From Gammaproteobacteria bacterium (lineage in GTDB: Bacteria > Pseudomonadota > Gammaproteobacteria > Steroidobacterales > Steroidobacteraceae), in NCBI GenBank assembly GCA_003164785.1, contig PLUE01000007.1:1-54977 (forward strand): DNA of 54,977 nucleotides, given 5' to 3'. Shown here one piece after another: positions 44,986-54,762 of the stretch. Position numbers and translations under genes: made by a program. Under the pieces are notes generated by a model. That model was not told where the DNA came from and made no database searches. It was given only the letters and a program-made list of their open reading frames with translations. The stretch's first letter is position 1, and each line of letters opens with the position of its first letter.

Positions 44986-47358
44986 CTAGCTGATTCCAAG
45001 GCGGCGAAATACCGGGACTTTGATGAAATCCAAGATCACCGCAAACGCAATCGCGGCAGCCAGCGTGGCCACCACCACCGATGCTGGTAATGGCGTCATG
45101 GCGATTCCGGTGACGGCCAAGATGGTGGCGATCAGCGCATCGCTCACCGATGAAACGACCAGCCAAACGCTGGGACGAGAGGACCATAGGCGCCCACGCG
45201 CGCGATTCGTATAGGTCGTCGCCTGATTGCCGAATACGATCACCACAAAAGCGAGTGTTCTCAAGGTCGCGATCTGATACCCCATCCCGTGGCTGCCGAC
45301 AACCAGCACGCCGCTACAGAATACCAACTCTCCGACTCCCATGATGACGCCCGCGGCCGTCAGAGTGCCGATTCTCCACGCATTCGGCGCCGGCGAAGGC
45401 CGCACGTTGTCAGTCGTCAACGACATGCCGAGGAAGTCCCCGGTGACCATGATGAGGACCATGAGCAATGGCGTCAGAATCGCCTGGTGAGTCATGATTA
45501 GGCCCACGCCCAAGAAGAGGACCTGCACAATCTTCTTGGTGATGGAGTTCAGCGTATAGGTGAGGATGCGCTGAAACGTGGCCCGCCCTTCCTTGACTGC
45601 GGCGAGGATGCCGCCGAGTCCGGGCTGGGTCAGCACCATGCCGGCGGCCGATTTGGCGACATCCGTCGCCGTGGAGACTGCGATGCCGATTTGCGCCTGG
45701 CGCAGCGCGGGAGCGTCGTTGGCGCCGTCGCCGCACATGCCAACGGTGTGGCCGCCCTTCTGGAATGCCTTGACGAGTTTGTACTTATCCTCCGGTAGAA
45801 CGCCCGCGAAGACTGAAAAGGTCTCCGGATGCACAGTCTCGGGAATTGGGCCTGGTGGACAGATCGCACCCTTGAGCCCGACCGACCGCGCCACGATGGC
45901 CGCTGTCGCGGGTGCATCGCCGGTGACCATCACGGTGCGCACGCCGAGTCCGTGCAATTCGGTGACCAGCGCGGCGGAGTCTTGGCGCGGTGGGTCGCTC
46001 AGTGCAACGAGTCCCGCGAGTTTCATCGCCGTCGTCGGTCCGACCGCGACCGCCAGCACTCGGAATCCCTGCCCCTCGAGTTCCTTCGCCGCCGCGGTCG
46101 CGTCGGGCGACGGTTGGGCCAGCGCGCCGACCACCGAAAAGGCGCCCTTTACCACCCGCAGCGTCTCACCGTTCGCGGGAGCTACGGTCGCTTCGGCCAT
46201 TTTCGTGGCCGGGTCGAACGGCACAAAACTGACCAATTGCGGTGCGTCGGCGACTTTCTGACCGCTGGCGGCGACACGGATGGCGCCATCGACCGGGTCT
46301 TGCCCGCCATCAGAACTCGCCAGCGCAGCCAGCACCAGCACGTGCGCGGCGTCGAAGCCGGGCAGCGGGTGAACCGTCGTCACGGTGAGTTCGTTGCGTG
46401 TCAGGGTTCCGGTCTTGTCGGCACACAACACGTCCATCGAGGCCGCCTCATCAACCGCCGAGAGTCGGGTAGGCAGGACGCCCTGCTTGGCCAAGGCCCT
46501 CGCTCCGAGCGCCGATGCGAGCGTGAAGGTAGCCGGAAGTGCGACCGGAATGGAGGCCAGCACTGCCGTCAAGATGAGCGGGATGATCTCGGCCGCCGGC
46601 ATCTTCAAAAAGTAGGCGTAAGCCACAACGGCGAGGATGACCACGCCGTTGAACGCGGCAAGGTTGCGTACCACGCGCAGCACCGCCTTCTGCTCGGAAC
46701 TGACCACATGCGCGGAACGGACGAGCTCAGCGGTGCGGCCAAACTTGGTCTTCACTCCGGTCGCGGTGACCTCCGCCACGGCCTCACCTCGCCGTACCAA
46801 GGCCCCCGCATACGTCAGCACGCCGGCGCCCGCTTCGATGGGTATCGATTCGCCCGTCAGCATGGACTGGTCGAGCAAGACTTCGCCCGCCGTGAGTCGT
46901 ACGTCCGCGGCGACGACTCCCCCGAGTGACAGCTTCACCACATCTCCCGGCACCAGGTCGCGAGCGGGCACCGTCATCCACTTGCCGTCGCGTCGCACGG
47001 CCGCGCTCAGCGCGAGTCGAGATTTCAGAGCGGCGAGGGTCGCTTGTGCGCGGCTCTCTTGGAAGAGTCCCAATGCCGCATTGAACACGAGGAGAGCGGC
47101 AATGACGGCGGCCTCGACATACTTGCCGAGCACCAGTTCGAGCACGACCGCCGCCTCGAGCATCCAGGGTACGGGCGCCCAGAATTTTTCGACCGCCCTG
47201 CGCAACGGATGTTGTGACGTATCGGGCATCGCGTTTGGGCCGGCCTTTTCCAGCCGACGGCGCGCTTCGTCGGCGGTCAAACCGCTCGGCAGATCACCCT
47301 TCAGGCTTGCCGGAGGATGCGGCGACGGCACGGTGGCTGGAGGCCCCTGGGTGGTCAT
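44986..47358 (-). CDS. Plasma-membrane proton-efflux P-type ATPase (P3A)
   Basis: A 790-residue P-type ATPase of the H+-ATPase branch, like the fungal and plant plasma-membrane pumps. Phosphorylation motif DKTGTLT is near residue 320; MLTGESIP near 170; hinge [10 protein letters not shown] near 550. The N-terminal region has no metal-binding domain. TM helices fit the type III layout. ATG at 47358 with GGAG in front is chosen over TTG at 47373. Role: acid or pH homeostasis by ATP-driven proton export. Confidence 0.9.
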   Translation of the reverse strand: MTTQGPPATVPSPHPPASLKGDLPSGLTADEARRRLEKAGPNAMPDTSQHPLRRAVEKFWAPVPWMLEAAVVLELVLGKYVEAAVIAALLVFNAALGLFQESRAQATLAALKSRLALSAAVRRDGKWMTVPARDLVPGDVVKLSLGGVVAADVRLTAGEVLLDQSMLTGESIPIEAGAGVLTYAGALVRRGEAVAEVTATGVKTKFGRTAELVRSAHVVSSEQKAVLRVVRNLAAFNGVVILAVVAYAYFLKMPAAEIIPLILTAVLASIPVALPATFTLASALGARALAKQGVLPTRLSAVDEAASMDVLCADKTGTLTRNELTVTTVHPLPGFDAAHVLVLAALASSDGGQDPVDGAIRVAASGQKVADAPQLVSFVPFDPATKMAEATVAPANGETLRVVKGAFSVVGALAQPSPDATAAAKELEGQGFRVLAVAVGPTTAMKLAGLVALSDPPRQDSAALVTELHGLGVRTVMVTGDAPATAAIVARSVGLKGAICPPGPIPETVHPETFSVFAGVLPEDKYKLVKAFQKGGHTVGMCGDGANDAPALRQAQIGIAVSTATDVAKSAAGMVLTQPGLGGILAAVKEGRATFQRILTYTLNSITKKIVQVLFLGVGLIMTHQAILTPLLMVLIMVTGDFLGMSLTTDNVRPSPAPNAWRIGTLTAAGVIMGVGELVFCSGVLVVGSHGMGYQIATLRTLAFVVIVFGNQATTYTNRARGRLWSSRPSVWLVVSSVSDALIATILAVTGIAMTPLPASVVVATLAAAIAFAVILDFIKVPVFRRLGIS

Positions 47359-47658
47359 CCGGACCGGCTCCAATTCCGGTTCTTGTTGATGACGTGCTCG
47401 GGAAAACCGAGATCCTGGTGGGTAAACCCATTGTGATCCGGCTGCCAGACGTGGGAGGCGAGCAGCACATCACCGACATCGACGAAAACGCAGCCGATTG
47501 CAGTCGCCATCCTCATCTGCCGTCCTTTTGCCTCAATACGACGTCTTCTCGGATGCCGACAACTCCTCCAAACCAACCACCCAGCAACTGACCACTGGCG
47601 CCGGCAATCCGGTGGTCGGGTGAACTCGGCGAAGGGATTCGATCGCGATCATCATGGA
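47359..47658. other. Gap upstream of the proton ATPase
   Basis: About 300 bp. It holds the phosphoketolase remnant (47379-47473); the remainder shows no further gene or clear promoter. Confidence 0.4.
47379..47473 (-). pseudogene. Phosphoketolase fragment
   Basis: About 31 residues read as the central thiamine-diphosphate region of xylulose-5-P/fructose-6-P phosphoketolase: [15 protein letters not shown] followed by EHVINK. The full enzyme has about 800 residues, so this is a remnant. It lies on the same strand as the proton ATPase, ending about 20 bp before its start. Homology from memory, but the motif is strong. Confidence 0.7.
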
Positions 47659-48333
47659 TTAGCCGGAATCGTTCGGCCCGCGCCTCGCGGGCGACATGTC
47701 GACCGGGTGGGGCGATTCAGGCTGAAGCTCGGTCTTCGACTCCCCAGCCTTCGCGGCCGCCATTGGCATGTCGGCCTGCACAACGGCCCGGGCGAATATG
47801 CGTCCAGCACCCTGCGGATCCTTTCGAAGGGCTGCCAGGAGGATGTCACCAAGCGTCATATCGAGCGGTGTCACGACGTCGTTAGTCGCGCCATCTTGAG
47901 GTTCGCTATTGGCCCAGCGGCCGCTCTCTGCTCTGACTTGCCCCGCAGCTTCGGCCCCTGTTTCAGGCAGCGGCCGGGCTTTGGAATCAGGCGGCGGCAT
48001 GTCGTTTGGCTCCGGCGATGGTACGTCCTTGAGCTCAGATACCGGTGCTTCCGTGGCTACAATTTGCGGCTCGGCTTTCGGCTGTGGCTCGGCTTTCGGC
48101 TGTGGCACAGCTGCGGCGGGACTTAAGAGCGCAAATGCGTGTGGTTTCATTAGCACGAACAACACGGTGCAGAACACGGCCGTAGTGATCCCCAGTAAGA
48201 CAAAAACGACGGCTGAATTGGCGTGCTGCACGAACCCCACGTAGAGGCCAAACCCAAGCATTACCGCGCCAACCGCCAGAAGTATGTAGCAGGCCTTTTG
48301 ATGGGCAGGGTCGAGCAGCTTGAATTCGATCAT
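47659..48333 (-). CDS. Two-helix membrane protein of unknown function
   Basis: A 224-residue protein not recognised. Two transmembrane helices lie in the first 70 residues (ACYILLAVGAVMLGFGLYVG and FVLLGITTAVFCTVLFVLM), then a Pro/Glu-rich spacer with a direct repeat of PQPKAEP, then a short conserved-looking part LGDILLAALRKDPQGAGRIFARAV near the end. ATG at 48333 is chosen; GTG at 48360 is possible. Confidence 0.65.
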   Translation of the reverse strand: MIEFKLLDPAHQKACYILLAVGAVMLGFGLYVGFVQHANSAVVFVLLGITTAVFCTVLFVLMKPHAFALLSPAAAVPQPKAEPQPKAEPQIVATEAPVSELKDVPSPEPNDMPPPDSKARPLPETGAEAAGQVRAESGRWANSEPQDGATNDVVTPLDMTLGDILLAALRKDPQGAGRIFARAVVQADMPMAAAKAGESKTELQPESPHPVDMSPARRGPNDSG

Positions 48334-48400
48334 GGAATATTCCGCGTCGACATTCCACACATGATTATGAACTTACCGTAGCTTATCATGCCTTCAGGCC

Positions 48401-48418
48401 ATTCCGATTTATTGGAAT
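48401..48418. promoter_or_regulatory. Inverted repeat upstream of export operon
   Basis: ATTCC and GGAAT form a perfect 5-bp inverted repeat around 8 bp (48401-48418) in the divergent gap before the ABC operon. Possible operator only. Confidence 0.25.
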
Positions 48419-48506
48419 ACCAAGACCTTGCAGTGCATACTGTTTGGATTCGCCACGGAATCAAGTCACGGCTTGCCAGGTGGCCGGCAGGTAGTTAGGA
48501 AGCTCT

Positions 48507-49226
48507 ATGGCCGTGGGCGCCACCAAGTCAACTGGCAATCAGGCGATCGTCGCAATCGGCTTGACGAAGTCATTTGGCGAAGGCGAGACCAAGGTAACGG
48601 CCGTGAAGGAAGTTGCGTTCTCCGCGCAATTCGGCGAGATGCTCTTCATTGTCGGCCCATCCGGCAGCGGCAAAACCACCTTGCTCAGTATGATTTCCGG
48701 GATCCTGCGTCCCACGTCGGGCACCGTGATGGTCAAAGGTGCCGACATATGGACCCAGAGCGCCGACCAGTTGGCCGACTTTCGCCTGCATACGATTGGC
48801 TTCGTATTCCAGGACTTCCATCTCTTCCCGCGGCTGACTTCGGCCGAGAACGTCGCGGTCCCGCTGCTGCTGCAAGACCGCGATTGGAATGAATCCATCG
48901 CAGAAGCCAACAAATATCTGGAAATCGTCGGTTTGAAGGGGCGCGGCGAGACTCTGCCCGTGAAGCTCTCCGGCGGAGAGCAGCAGCGCGTCGCCATCGC
49001 GCGTGCCATCGTAGCCGGCCCGGAGATCTTGATTTTCGATGAACCGACGGCCTCGCTGGACGGCGACACCGGGAAGATGATCATCGCCTTCGTGAAGTCC
49101 AAGATACTCAATAACAAGCGCTCCATTCTGATCGTGACGCACGATGCTCGGATCAACGAGTACGCGGACCGCATCATCCATATGGAAGACGGACGCATTA
49201 CCGGGCTGGACAAGGGAACAGAGTGA
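48507..49226 (+). CDS. ABC exporter ATP-binding protein (MacB/DevA-like)
   Basis: A 239-residue ATPase of the LolD/MacB/DevA group. Walker A GPSGSGKT is near residue 50, signature LSGGEQQRVAIARA near 153, Walker B ILIFDEPTASLDG near 175, and the His-loop VTHDARI near 208. It powers the exporter formed with the next three genes. Its TGA overlaps the GTG start of the HlyD gene. Confidence 0.93.
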   Translation: MAVGATKSTGNQAIVAIGLTKSFGEGETKVTAVKEVAFSAQFGEMLFIVGPSGSGKTTLLSMISGILRPTSGTVMVKGADIWTQSADQLADFRLHTIGFVFQDFHLFPRLTSAENVAVPLLLQDRDWNESIAEANKYLEIVGLKGRGETLPVKLSGGEQQRVAIARAIVAGPEILIFDEPTASLDGDTGKMIIAFVKSKILNNKRSILIVTHDARINEYADRIIHMEDGRITGLDKGTE

Positions 49227-50305
49227 GAAACAAGATCATTTTTTCCTTGGCGATACTGGGCGTTCTTGCTGGTCTGGTTGCCGCGTATATCTTTGGCATT
49301 CAGCGTAAGGCACAGCCTCCCGTGTTCAAGCCGGCCAGCAGCCCCTATGTGACGGCGATTTTTGCCAACGGCATTATCGAAAGCGACCAGACCAGCGGAT
49401 CAAACATCAATGTTTACCCGGAGGTTTCCGGTCGAGTCACCGAAGTGCTCGTGAAAGAGGGTCAGCAGGTGTTCGCCGGCGCCGCGTTGCTGAAGATTGA
49501 CGACTCCGTGCAGAAGGCCACCACCGCGCAGTTACACTCCCAGGCCGAAGCGGCGCTGGCGCTGCTCAAAGAGCTCAAGGCGGAGCCACGAAAGGAAACG
49601 CTGGATATTGCCAAGGCGCAGGTGGTGCTGGCCGACGCCAATGTGAAAGCGGCACGCGATCAGTATGACAAGGATCGTGCGTCCTACGCCGCCGACCCGC
49701 ATTCGATCAGCAAGAGCGTGCTGGATGTTGCCGAGGACGCGGTGCACCAGGCGGTAGCCGCGCTGGAGGTCGCCCAAAGGCAGTACGATCTCACCAAGGC
49801 GGGCGCCTGGAGCTACGACATCGACAACCAGCAGAAGACCTACGACTCGCTCACTCAGGCTTATGAGTCCGCCAATGCGCTGCTCGTCAAGTTTACGATC
49901 AAGGCGCAGAACGACGGCGTCGTGCTGGCTCTGAACGCAACGGCCAGCGGATACGTGTCGCCCCTGGGGGTGTACGACACGTATACGCAGGGACAGGATC
50001 CGATCTTGGTCATCGGTCCGCCTCAAGAGTATTTGGCCGTGCGCTGCTTTGTCGACGAGATACTCGTGTCACGCCTACCCAATGCGTTCCATATCCGCGC
50101 CCAGATGTCGGTACGCGGCTCCGACATCAAGGTGCCGTTGGAGTTTGTCCGGGTGCAGCCTTATGTCTCGCCCAAGATTGAGCTATCGGATGAGCGCCAG
50201 GAGCAAGTAGATCTGCGGGTACTACCCGTGATTTTTCGTTTTCGAAAGCAGGACGCACCGGTCTACCCGGGCCAGGAAGTCGATGTGTACATCGGGCAAC
50301 AGTAG
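49223..50305 (+). CDS. HlyD-family membrane fusion protein
   Basis: A 360-residue periplasmic adaptor with an N-terminal signal anchor (about 5-25), a lipoyl/barrel region (VYPEVSGRVTEVLVKEGQQVFAG, in pieces), and a helical hairpin (about 90-215). It links the inner-membrane ABC pump to the outer-membrane channel. Start GTG at 49223 overlaps the ATPase stop. Confidence 0.92.
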   Translation: MRNKIIFSLAILGVLAGLVAAYIFGIQRKAQPPVFKPASSPYVTAIFANGIIESDQTSGSNINVYPEVSGRVTEVLVKEGQQVFAGAALLKIDDSVQKATTAQLHSQAEAALALLKELKAEPRKETLDIAKAQVVLADANVKAARDQYDKDRASYAADPHSISKSVLDVAEDAVHQAVAALEVAQRQYDLTKAGAWSYDIDNQQKTYDSLTQAYESANALLVKFTIKAQNDGVVLALNATASGYVSPLGVYDTYTQGQDPILVIGPPQEYLAVRCFVDEILVSRLPNAFHIRAQMSVRGSDIKVPLEFVRVQPYVSPKIELSDERQEQVDLRVLPVIFRFRKQDAPVYPGQEVDVYIGQQ

Positions 50306-50342
50306 CGCGCCCGTCAGCGAGACAGCCGGCTCAGCGCAGGCG

Positions 50343-51827
50343 ATGAGACCATTTCAATCATCATTCTGCCGAGGCGCATGTCTCCTGGTGATCCTGGCGA
50401 TGCTCGCCGCATGCGCGGTGGGCCCAAACTTCGTACGTCCTTCGTCACCCGCGGTTGACCGTTATACTGTCGAGCCGCTGCTTGCTGCCACGGTCGCGGC
50501 GGACAACCAGGCACAGCGTTTCACGTCCGGCGCCGCGCTCACTGCCGACTGGTGGCGGCTCTTCCAGTCAGCCGAGCTGGACGCCGTGGTGCGACAGGCG
50601 CTTGCCGACAATCCGACCCTCCAGGCGGCAGCGGCCAGCTTGCGTCAGAGTCAACACCAACTGCGCGCCGGCTACGGCGTGTTTTTCCCGCAAGCCGGGG
50701 CTGAACTGGATGCCATCCGAGAACGCATCGTTCCGCTGGAGGAAGGGCTGCAGGCGCAACCTCAAGTCTTCAATCTGGTAACGTTGAGCGGTACCATCAG
50801 CTACGCGCTCGACATCTTCGGCGGTGAACGGCGCATGGTGGAGGGCCTGAAAGCCCAAGTCGACTATCAGCGCTACGCGAGCCAGGCAGCCTACCTGACC
50901 TTGTCGGCCAATGTCGTCAATACGATCATCGCGCGTGCCGCCTACGTCGCGGAGGTTCGCGTGACCGAGCAGTTGATCGAGCTGCAACGGCAGCAGCTCA
51001 AGTCGACCGAAGTGGAGGTCCGCGCGGGCACCGCTCCCTATTCCGACGTGTTGAGTCTACGCAGCCTGATCGCCGCCAACCAGGCAACGCTTGCGCCGCT
51101 GAAGCAGCAAATCAGCCACACTGAGGATCTGCTCGCGACGCTGGAAGGCGTGACGCCTGCCAAGGCAACCCTGCCCGAGATCGAACTGACCGGACTCTCG
51201 CTCCCGGTCGAGTTGCCCGTGAGCCTGCCGTCCGACCTGGCGCGTCAACGGCCCGATATTCTATCTTCCGAGGCGCAACTGCATGCGGCCAGCGCCAATA
51301 TCGGCGTCGCCACGGCCGCGATGTTTCCCAGCGTCAGCCTGAGTGCCACCTACGGAGGCGCGGGCTCCAGCTTCGGCAATTTGTCCGCAGCCAGCGGCCG
51401 GTTTTGGAGCATCGGTCCGTCCGCCACCGTCCCTATATTTCAGGGCGGTAGGCTTTGGTATGGGCGGAAGGCGGCAATTGACGCCTATCAGGTGGCGCAG
51501 GCCACTTATCGCCAGACCGTGCTCGATGCATTCGCCCAAGTCGCGGACTCTTTGAAGGCACTGGAGCACGATGCGCAGGCGCTGCAGGCCGAGGTCGACG
51601 CGCAGCGTGCCGCTGGCGAGGCACTCGCCCTGCTGCAGGTCAGTTACCACGCAGGATTGGTCGCATACCTTGATGTATGGGCTGCCGACGTACAGTTCCA
51701 CGAAGCGACCATCGGGTATTTACAGGCTGTCGCGCAGCGCTACCAGGACACCGTCGCATTGTTCGTCGCTCTCGGCGGGGGCTGGTGGAACTCGCCACGC
51801 CATGGGGATCCGAGCGAGGCGCCATGA
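50343..51827 (+). CDS. Outer-membrane efflux lipoprotein (OprM/NodT type)
   Basis: A 494-residue TolC-like outer membrane factor. The lipobox LAAC is near residue 22, followed by the family motif VGPNFVRPS. Two duplicated OEP domains follow, each with long helices, for example ANIGVATAAMFPSVSLSATYG. ATG at 50343 is the first good start. The stop overlaps the permease start as ATGA. Confidence 0.92.
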   Translation: MRPFQSSFCRGACLLVILAMLAACAVGPNFVRPSSPAVDRYTVEPLLAATVAADNQAQRFTSGAALTADWWRLFQSAELDAVVRQALADNPTLQAAAASLRQSQHQLRAGYGVFFPQAGAELDAIRERIVPLEEGLQAQPQVFNLVTLSGTISYALDIFGGERRMVEGLKAQVDYQRYASQAAYLTLSANVVNTIIARAAYVAEVRVTEQLIELQRQQLKSTEVEVRAGTAPYSDVLSLRSLIAANQATLAPLKQQISHTEDLLATLEGVTPAKATLPEIELTGLSLPVELPVSLPSDLARQRPDILSSEAQLHAASANIGVATAAMFPSVSLSATYGGAGSSFGNLSAASGRFWSIGPSATVPIFQGGRLWYGRKAAIDAYQVAQATYRQTVLDAFAQVADSLKALEHDAQALQAEVDAQRAAGEALALLQVSYHAGLVAYLDVWAADVQFHEATIGYLQAVAQRYQDTVALFVALGGGWWNSPRHGDPSEAP

Positions 51828-52966
51828 AGAACAGTGGAGTCCTGCGCATCGGCTTCAAGCTGCTGGTGAATGACAAGGGCAAGTTCTCCGCGCTGCTGAT
51901 CGGGATCACCTTCGCCGTGTTCCTGATGATGCAGATGACCGCGATGTTCGCCGGTATCCTGGACCGTGCCTATGCAAACGTCACCAATATCGGCGCAAGC
52001 ATGTGGGTCATGGATCCCGGCGTCAATACGGCCGCCAGCCCGATTCCGATGCCCAATTACCTGGAAGATGCCGTGCGCAGCATGGACGAGGTCAGCTATG
52101 CGGTGCCTATTTTCATTGGTGGCGCGATGGTCAAGCTGACCGACGGTACTTACCAGGCGGTCAATGTCGTCGGCCTGGACGACGATAGCTTGTTTGGACG
52201 TCCCCAACTCGAACAGGGCAATATTCAGGACATTTATGCGGACAATGCGTTCATGGTCGTGGACGACGCTGAATTCTCGAAGCTGCAAAACCCGAAAATT
52301 GGCAGCACGTTCGAGCTCAATAACAATCACGTTAAGATAGTGGGCATCGCCAAGGTCGCTTCGAATGGACTTAACGGCGTGCCAACGCTCTATACGACCT
52401 ACAACCGCGCTATCCAATACATTCCGCAGATGCATTTCACACTGTCCTATTTGTTGGTCCAGCCGAAAAGCGAGGCGGGGGTAGCGGGTATCAAGCAGAA
52501 GGTCGCCAAGCTCGGCTATGTGGCCTTTACCAAGGACGAATTCAACAGCAACATTGCCGACTACTACATCTACAAGACCGGCGTAGGCACAAACATCCTG
52601 CTCATGACCATCATCAGCTTCATTGTGGGTTTGGCGATCTCCGGCCAGACCTTTTACACCTTTATCATCGAAAATCTCGAAAAATTCGGCGCTCTGAAAG
52701 CCATCGGCGCCAAGGGGCGTAAGCTCGTTTACATGATCCTGTTTATGGCGACCTTGACATCGCTGACCGGCTACGGCCTGGGCATTCTCCTGGTGACGGT
52801 AGTGATCTCGAGCGTCCGAGCCCTCTCGCCTTACTACGCCGCGACGATTACCTACTGGAACCTCGGGCTAGCCTTCTGCATGGTGTTGCTGATCGCCGCA
52901 ATCTCCGGCTATATCGGCGTACGCAAGGTACTCAAGATCGAGCCGTTCGATATTTTCCGAGGGTAG
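51824..52966 (+). CDS. FtsX-type ABC permease (DevC-like)
   Basis: A 380-residue permease with an N-terminal helix (about 22-45), a periplasmic MacB-type core domain, and three C-terminal helices (about 265-375). The FtsX-family C-terminus is clear (LGAL-like ENLEKFGALKAIGAKGRKL, then a closing FDIFRG). With the ATPase, adaptor and outer-membrane factor it makes a complete tripartite exporter, like cyanobacterial DevBCA. The substrate is unknown. Confidence 0.9.
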   Translation: MKNSGVLRIGFKLLVNDKGKFSALLIGITFAVFLMMQMTAMFAGILDRAYANVTNIGASMWVMDPGVNTAASPIPMPNYLEDAVRSMDEVSYAVPIFIGGAMVKLTDGTYQAVNVVGLDDDSLFGRPQLEQGNIQDIYADNAFMVVDDAEFSKLQNPKIGSTFELNNNHVKIVGIAKVASNGLNGVPTLYTTYNRAIQYIPQMHFTLSYLLVQPKSEAGVAGIKQKVAKLGYVAFTKDEFNSNIADYYIYKTGVGTNILLMTIISFIVGLAISGQTFYTFIIENLEKFGALKAIGAKGRKLVYMILFMATLTSLTGYGLGILLVTVVISSVRALSPYYAATITYWNLGLAFCMVLLIAAISGYIGVRKVLKIEPFDIFRG

Positions 52967-53267
52967 GGTAGCCCATTGTCGACCAGTGCCACCCATCGCG
53001 GACCATGGCCTTGACACAGTCCTCAGGCAAATAGGTCATCCAATCGGCGATGATTGCTGCGGCGCGTGCGATAGCGGCGTCTTTACGCTTGAGAGACGCC
53101 TCGACCACGTCGGCACAGATGCCCAAGTGCTTGAGGAGCTCTGAGAGCCGATGGCTGTCATCAATGTCGCGCTCGCTCGGGCGATGCATCATCGTGGACG
53201 CATTCGTCGCGCCTCGACGATTATTTGCCGCGCCAACCGAATGCCCCCACTTGAATAGTGGTTCCAA
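52932..53267 (-). CDS. Small conserved protein, GWHWST family, copy 1
   Basis: A 111-residue protein of unknown function. Its C-terminal part aligns with the protein at 54393: HRLSELLKHLG, then ARAAAIIADWMTYLPEDCV, then MVRDGWHWST. Its last 14 residues run past the shared end and overlap the end of the permease gene on the other strand by 35 bp, so the original stop has probably been lost. No signal peptide or membrane helix. Confidence 0.65.
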   Translation of the reverse strand: MEPLFKWGHSVGAANNRRGATNASTMMHRPSERDIDDSHRLSELLKHLGICADVVEASLKRKDAAIARAAAIIADWMTYLPEDCVKAMVRDGWHWSTMGYPTLGKYRTARS

Positions 53268-53384
53268 GCAGAGTTTGGCAATAAGATATCACTGCCGTCG
53301 TGCGTCAATCAGCATGTTCGCGCCTCACTTGTATGGAGGATCTCACTCCAATGGGGCGCCACATCGCGCCCCATTGGACAATCG

Positions 53385-53945
53385 TCAATCCGTGGTCTTG
53401 ATCTTCGTGACTTTCGTGCCTTCGAGCGATAAATCGCCGATCAGACCCTTCTCGCTGAAGACAAACCCGAGGATGGGCTTTCCCAGAGTGGTGGCGTCGT
53501 ACTGGCCACCCGCACCCTTGGACACCACAGCGATGGCCGAATCCCCGCCGGCAGACCATCCTTCGCTCTTGGTAAAGTGATCGAGCGCGCCTTGAGTCAT
53601 AAACAGGATGATTTCTCGGTGCGAAGCCAGCCCCAGCGTAAGGCCAATCGAGGCGGACGCGACGCTGTAGTAGTCGACCGTATGACCTTGGACCCGAAGG
53701 ACCCCTTCACCGTACTCGCCGCCAACGCCAACGCCACCCTTGGTCACGTGCCCAAAGACCAAAACGCCGACGGCTTTGCCGACCAGCTCCCGGTGGCTGG
53801 GGTCGAGCGCATAGAAGTGTTTCAGGGCCCGTTCCGCGCTCCGGTCAATCTCCGCTCTCGTATGAGCCATGGTGGCCGCGCTTGCGAGAAGACCGAAAAC
53901 CGCCAGGGCGGCGGCGGCCGTAAGTGATTTGACGTGCATAATCAT
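53385..53945 (-). CDS. SYLF-domain (Ysc84-type) exported lipid-binding protein
   Basis: A 186-residue exported protein: signal peptide (SLTAAAALAVFGLLASAATMA), then a SYLF/Ysc84 domain from about residue 35 (GVLVFGHVTKGGVGVGGEYG; ASIGLTLGLASHREIILFM). This lipid-binding domain occurs in many periplasmic and outer-membrane-associated proteins of unclear role. ATG at 53945 or 53939 is possible. Confidence 0.88.
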   Translation of the reverse strand: MIMHVKSLTAAAALAVFGLLASAATMAHTRAEIDRSAERALKHFYALDPSHRELVGKAVGVLVFGHVTKGGVGVGGEYGEGVLRVQGHTVDYYSVASASIGLTLGLASHREIILFMTQGALDHFTKSEGWSAGGDSAIAVVSKGAGGQYDATTLGKPILGFVFSEKGLIGDLSLEGTKVTKIKTTD

Positions 53946-53983
53946 TCTCCAGAAAAATTGTTCAAGCTTGATGCCAAGAGGAT

Positions 53984-54067
53984 TCAGACTCTACGCATGA
54001 AGTAAACCACCAAGACCACGACCAGGATGAGTCCAAGTAACCCGCCGCCGATGTAGATAAGGGTCCC
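53984..54067 (-). CDS. Possible tiny single-helix membrane peptide
   Basis: About 27 residues read as one transmembrane helix (GGGLLGLILVVVLVVYFM) ending RRV. No ATG, GTG or TTG start is present after the upstream TAA, so it may be a broken small membrane protein. Weak call. Confidence 0.3.
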   Translation of the reverse strand, partial: GTLIYIGGGLLGLILVVVLVVYFMRRV

Positions 54068-54392
54068 CTGCTGTTATTGAATCTGACGTGGCATTGGATC
54101 ACGAAGCCAGAGCCGTCGTTAGCTCGATAACGCACATAACCATGGTGGAATCTACTTAGACGTTTGCGATCATCTGAACCGCATTGGCGATGGGCTGCCG
54201 GGAAATATCGTGATGTGGCGTGGGATGTCCCGTCTCCCCGGCGGGGGTATGTACGGCACCGAACTTGAGTTCGACGTGGTACCCCTTAGGAGAGTTCGGG
54301 TACTACTAATGCAAAAATAGGAAACAGCAACTTAGTATTTCACATGCGATTCTTTCTAACGATTTAGTCCATTACCACTCTTGGAGCTTGCA
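54068..54392. other. Gap before the second GWHWST gene
   Basis: About 325 bp with no recognised gene. An inverted CCCGTCTCCCCGGCGGGG-like stretch is near 54225; no T tract follows. Promoter boxes are not clear. Confidence 0.4.
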
Positions 54393-54728
54393 ATGATGGC
54401 CCACTCGTCACAATCGGCGGAATCCTTCATGGCGCCTCGTGCGGAGGGATTGTTCAAGACCTGTGTAGAAGTCCTTGGCGCCCGGAGGAACGCCTATCGC
54501 CACCATGATGCGCATCAATTCAAGAACAACGAGGCCGCCCCGTGTCGCCGTCTCGAAGCTCTCTTAGACCAACTCGGATTGGCTGCCAATCCGGTAGCGA
54601 TCCAATGTTTCGGACATGTCGATGGCGTAATGGAACGTGCCATTGCCAACATAACGGACTGGCTGTCCTACCTATCGAAGGACTGTGTCAGCAGCATGGT
54701 GCGTGACGGGTGGCACTGGTCCACTTAA
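54393..54728 (+). CDS. Small conserved protein, GWHWST family, copy 2
   Basis: A 111-residue protein of unknown function, a paralogue of the protein at 52932. Shared features: RRLEALLDQLG, ANITDWLSYLSKDCV and the exact ending MVRDGWHWST. ATG at 54393 has GGAG in front, and this copy ends cleanly after the shared motif. A truncated crp gene lies just beyond it on the other strand. Confidence 0.7.
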   Translation: MMAHSSQSAESFMAPRAEGLFKTCVEVLGARRNAYRHHDAHQFKNNEAAPCRRLEALLDQLGLAANPVAIQCFGHVDGVMERAIANITDWLSYLSKDCVSSMVRDGWHWST

Positions 54729-54762
54729 CGGCAGCGCAAACCGGCCGATGATGCCCGGGGGG

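Noticed and set aside
45829..46929. 366-residue plus-strand frame
   Set aside because: Antisense to the proton ATPase and Arg/Gly-rich.
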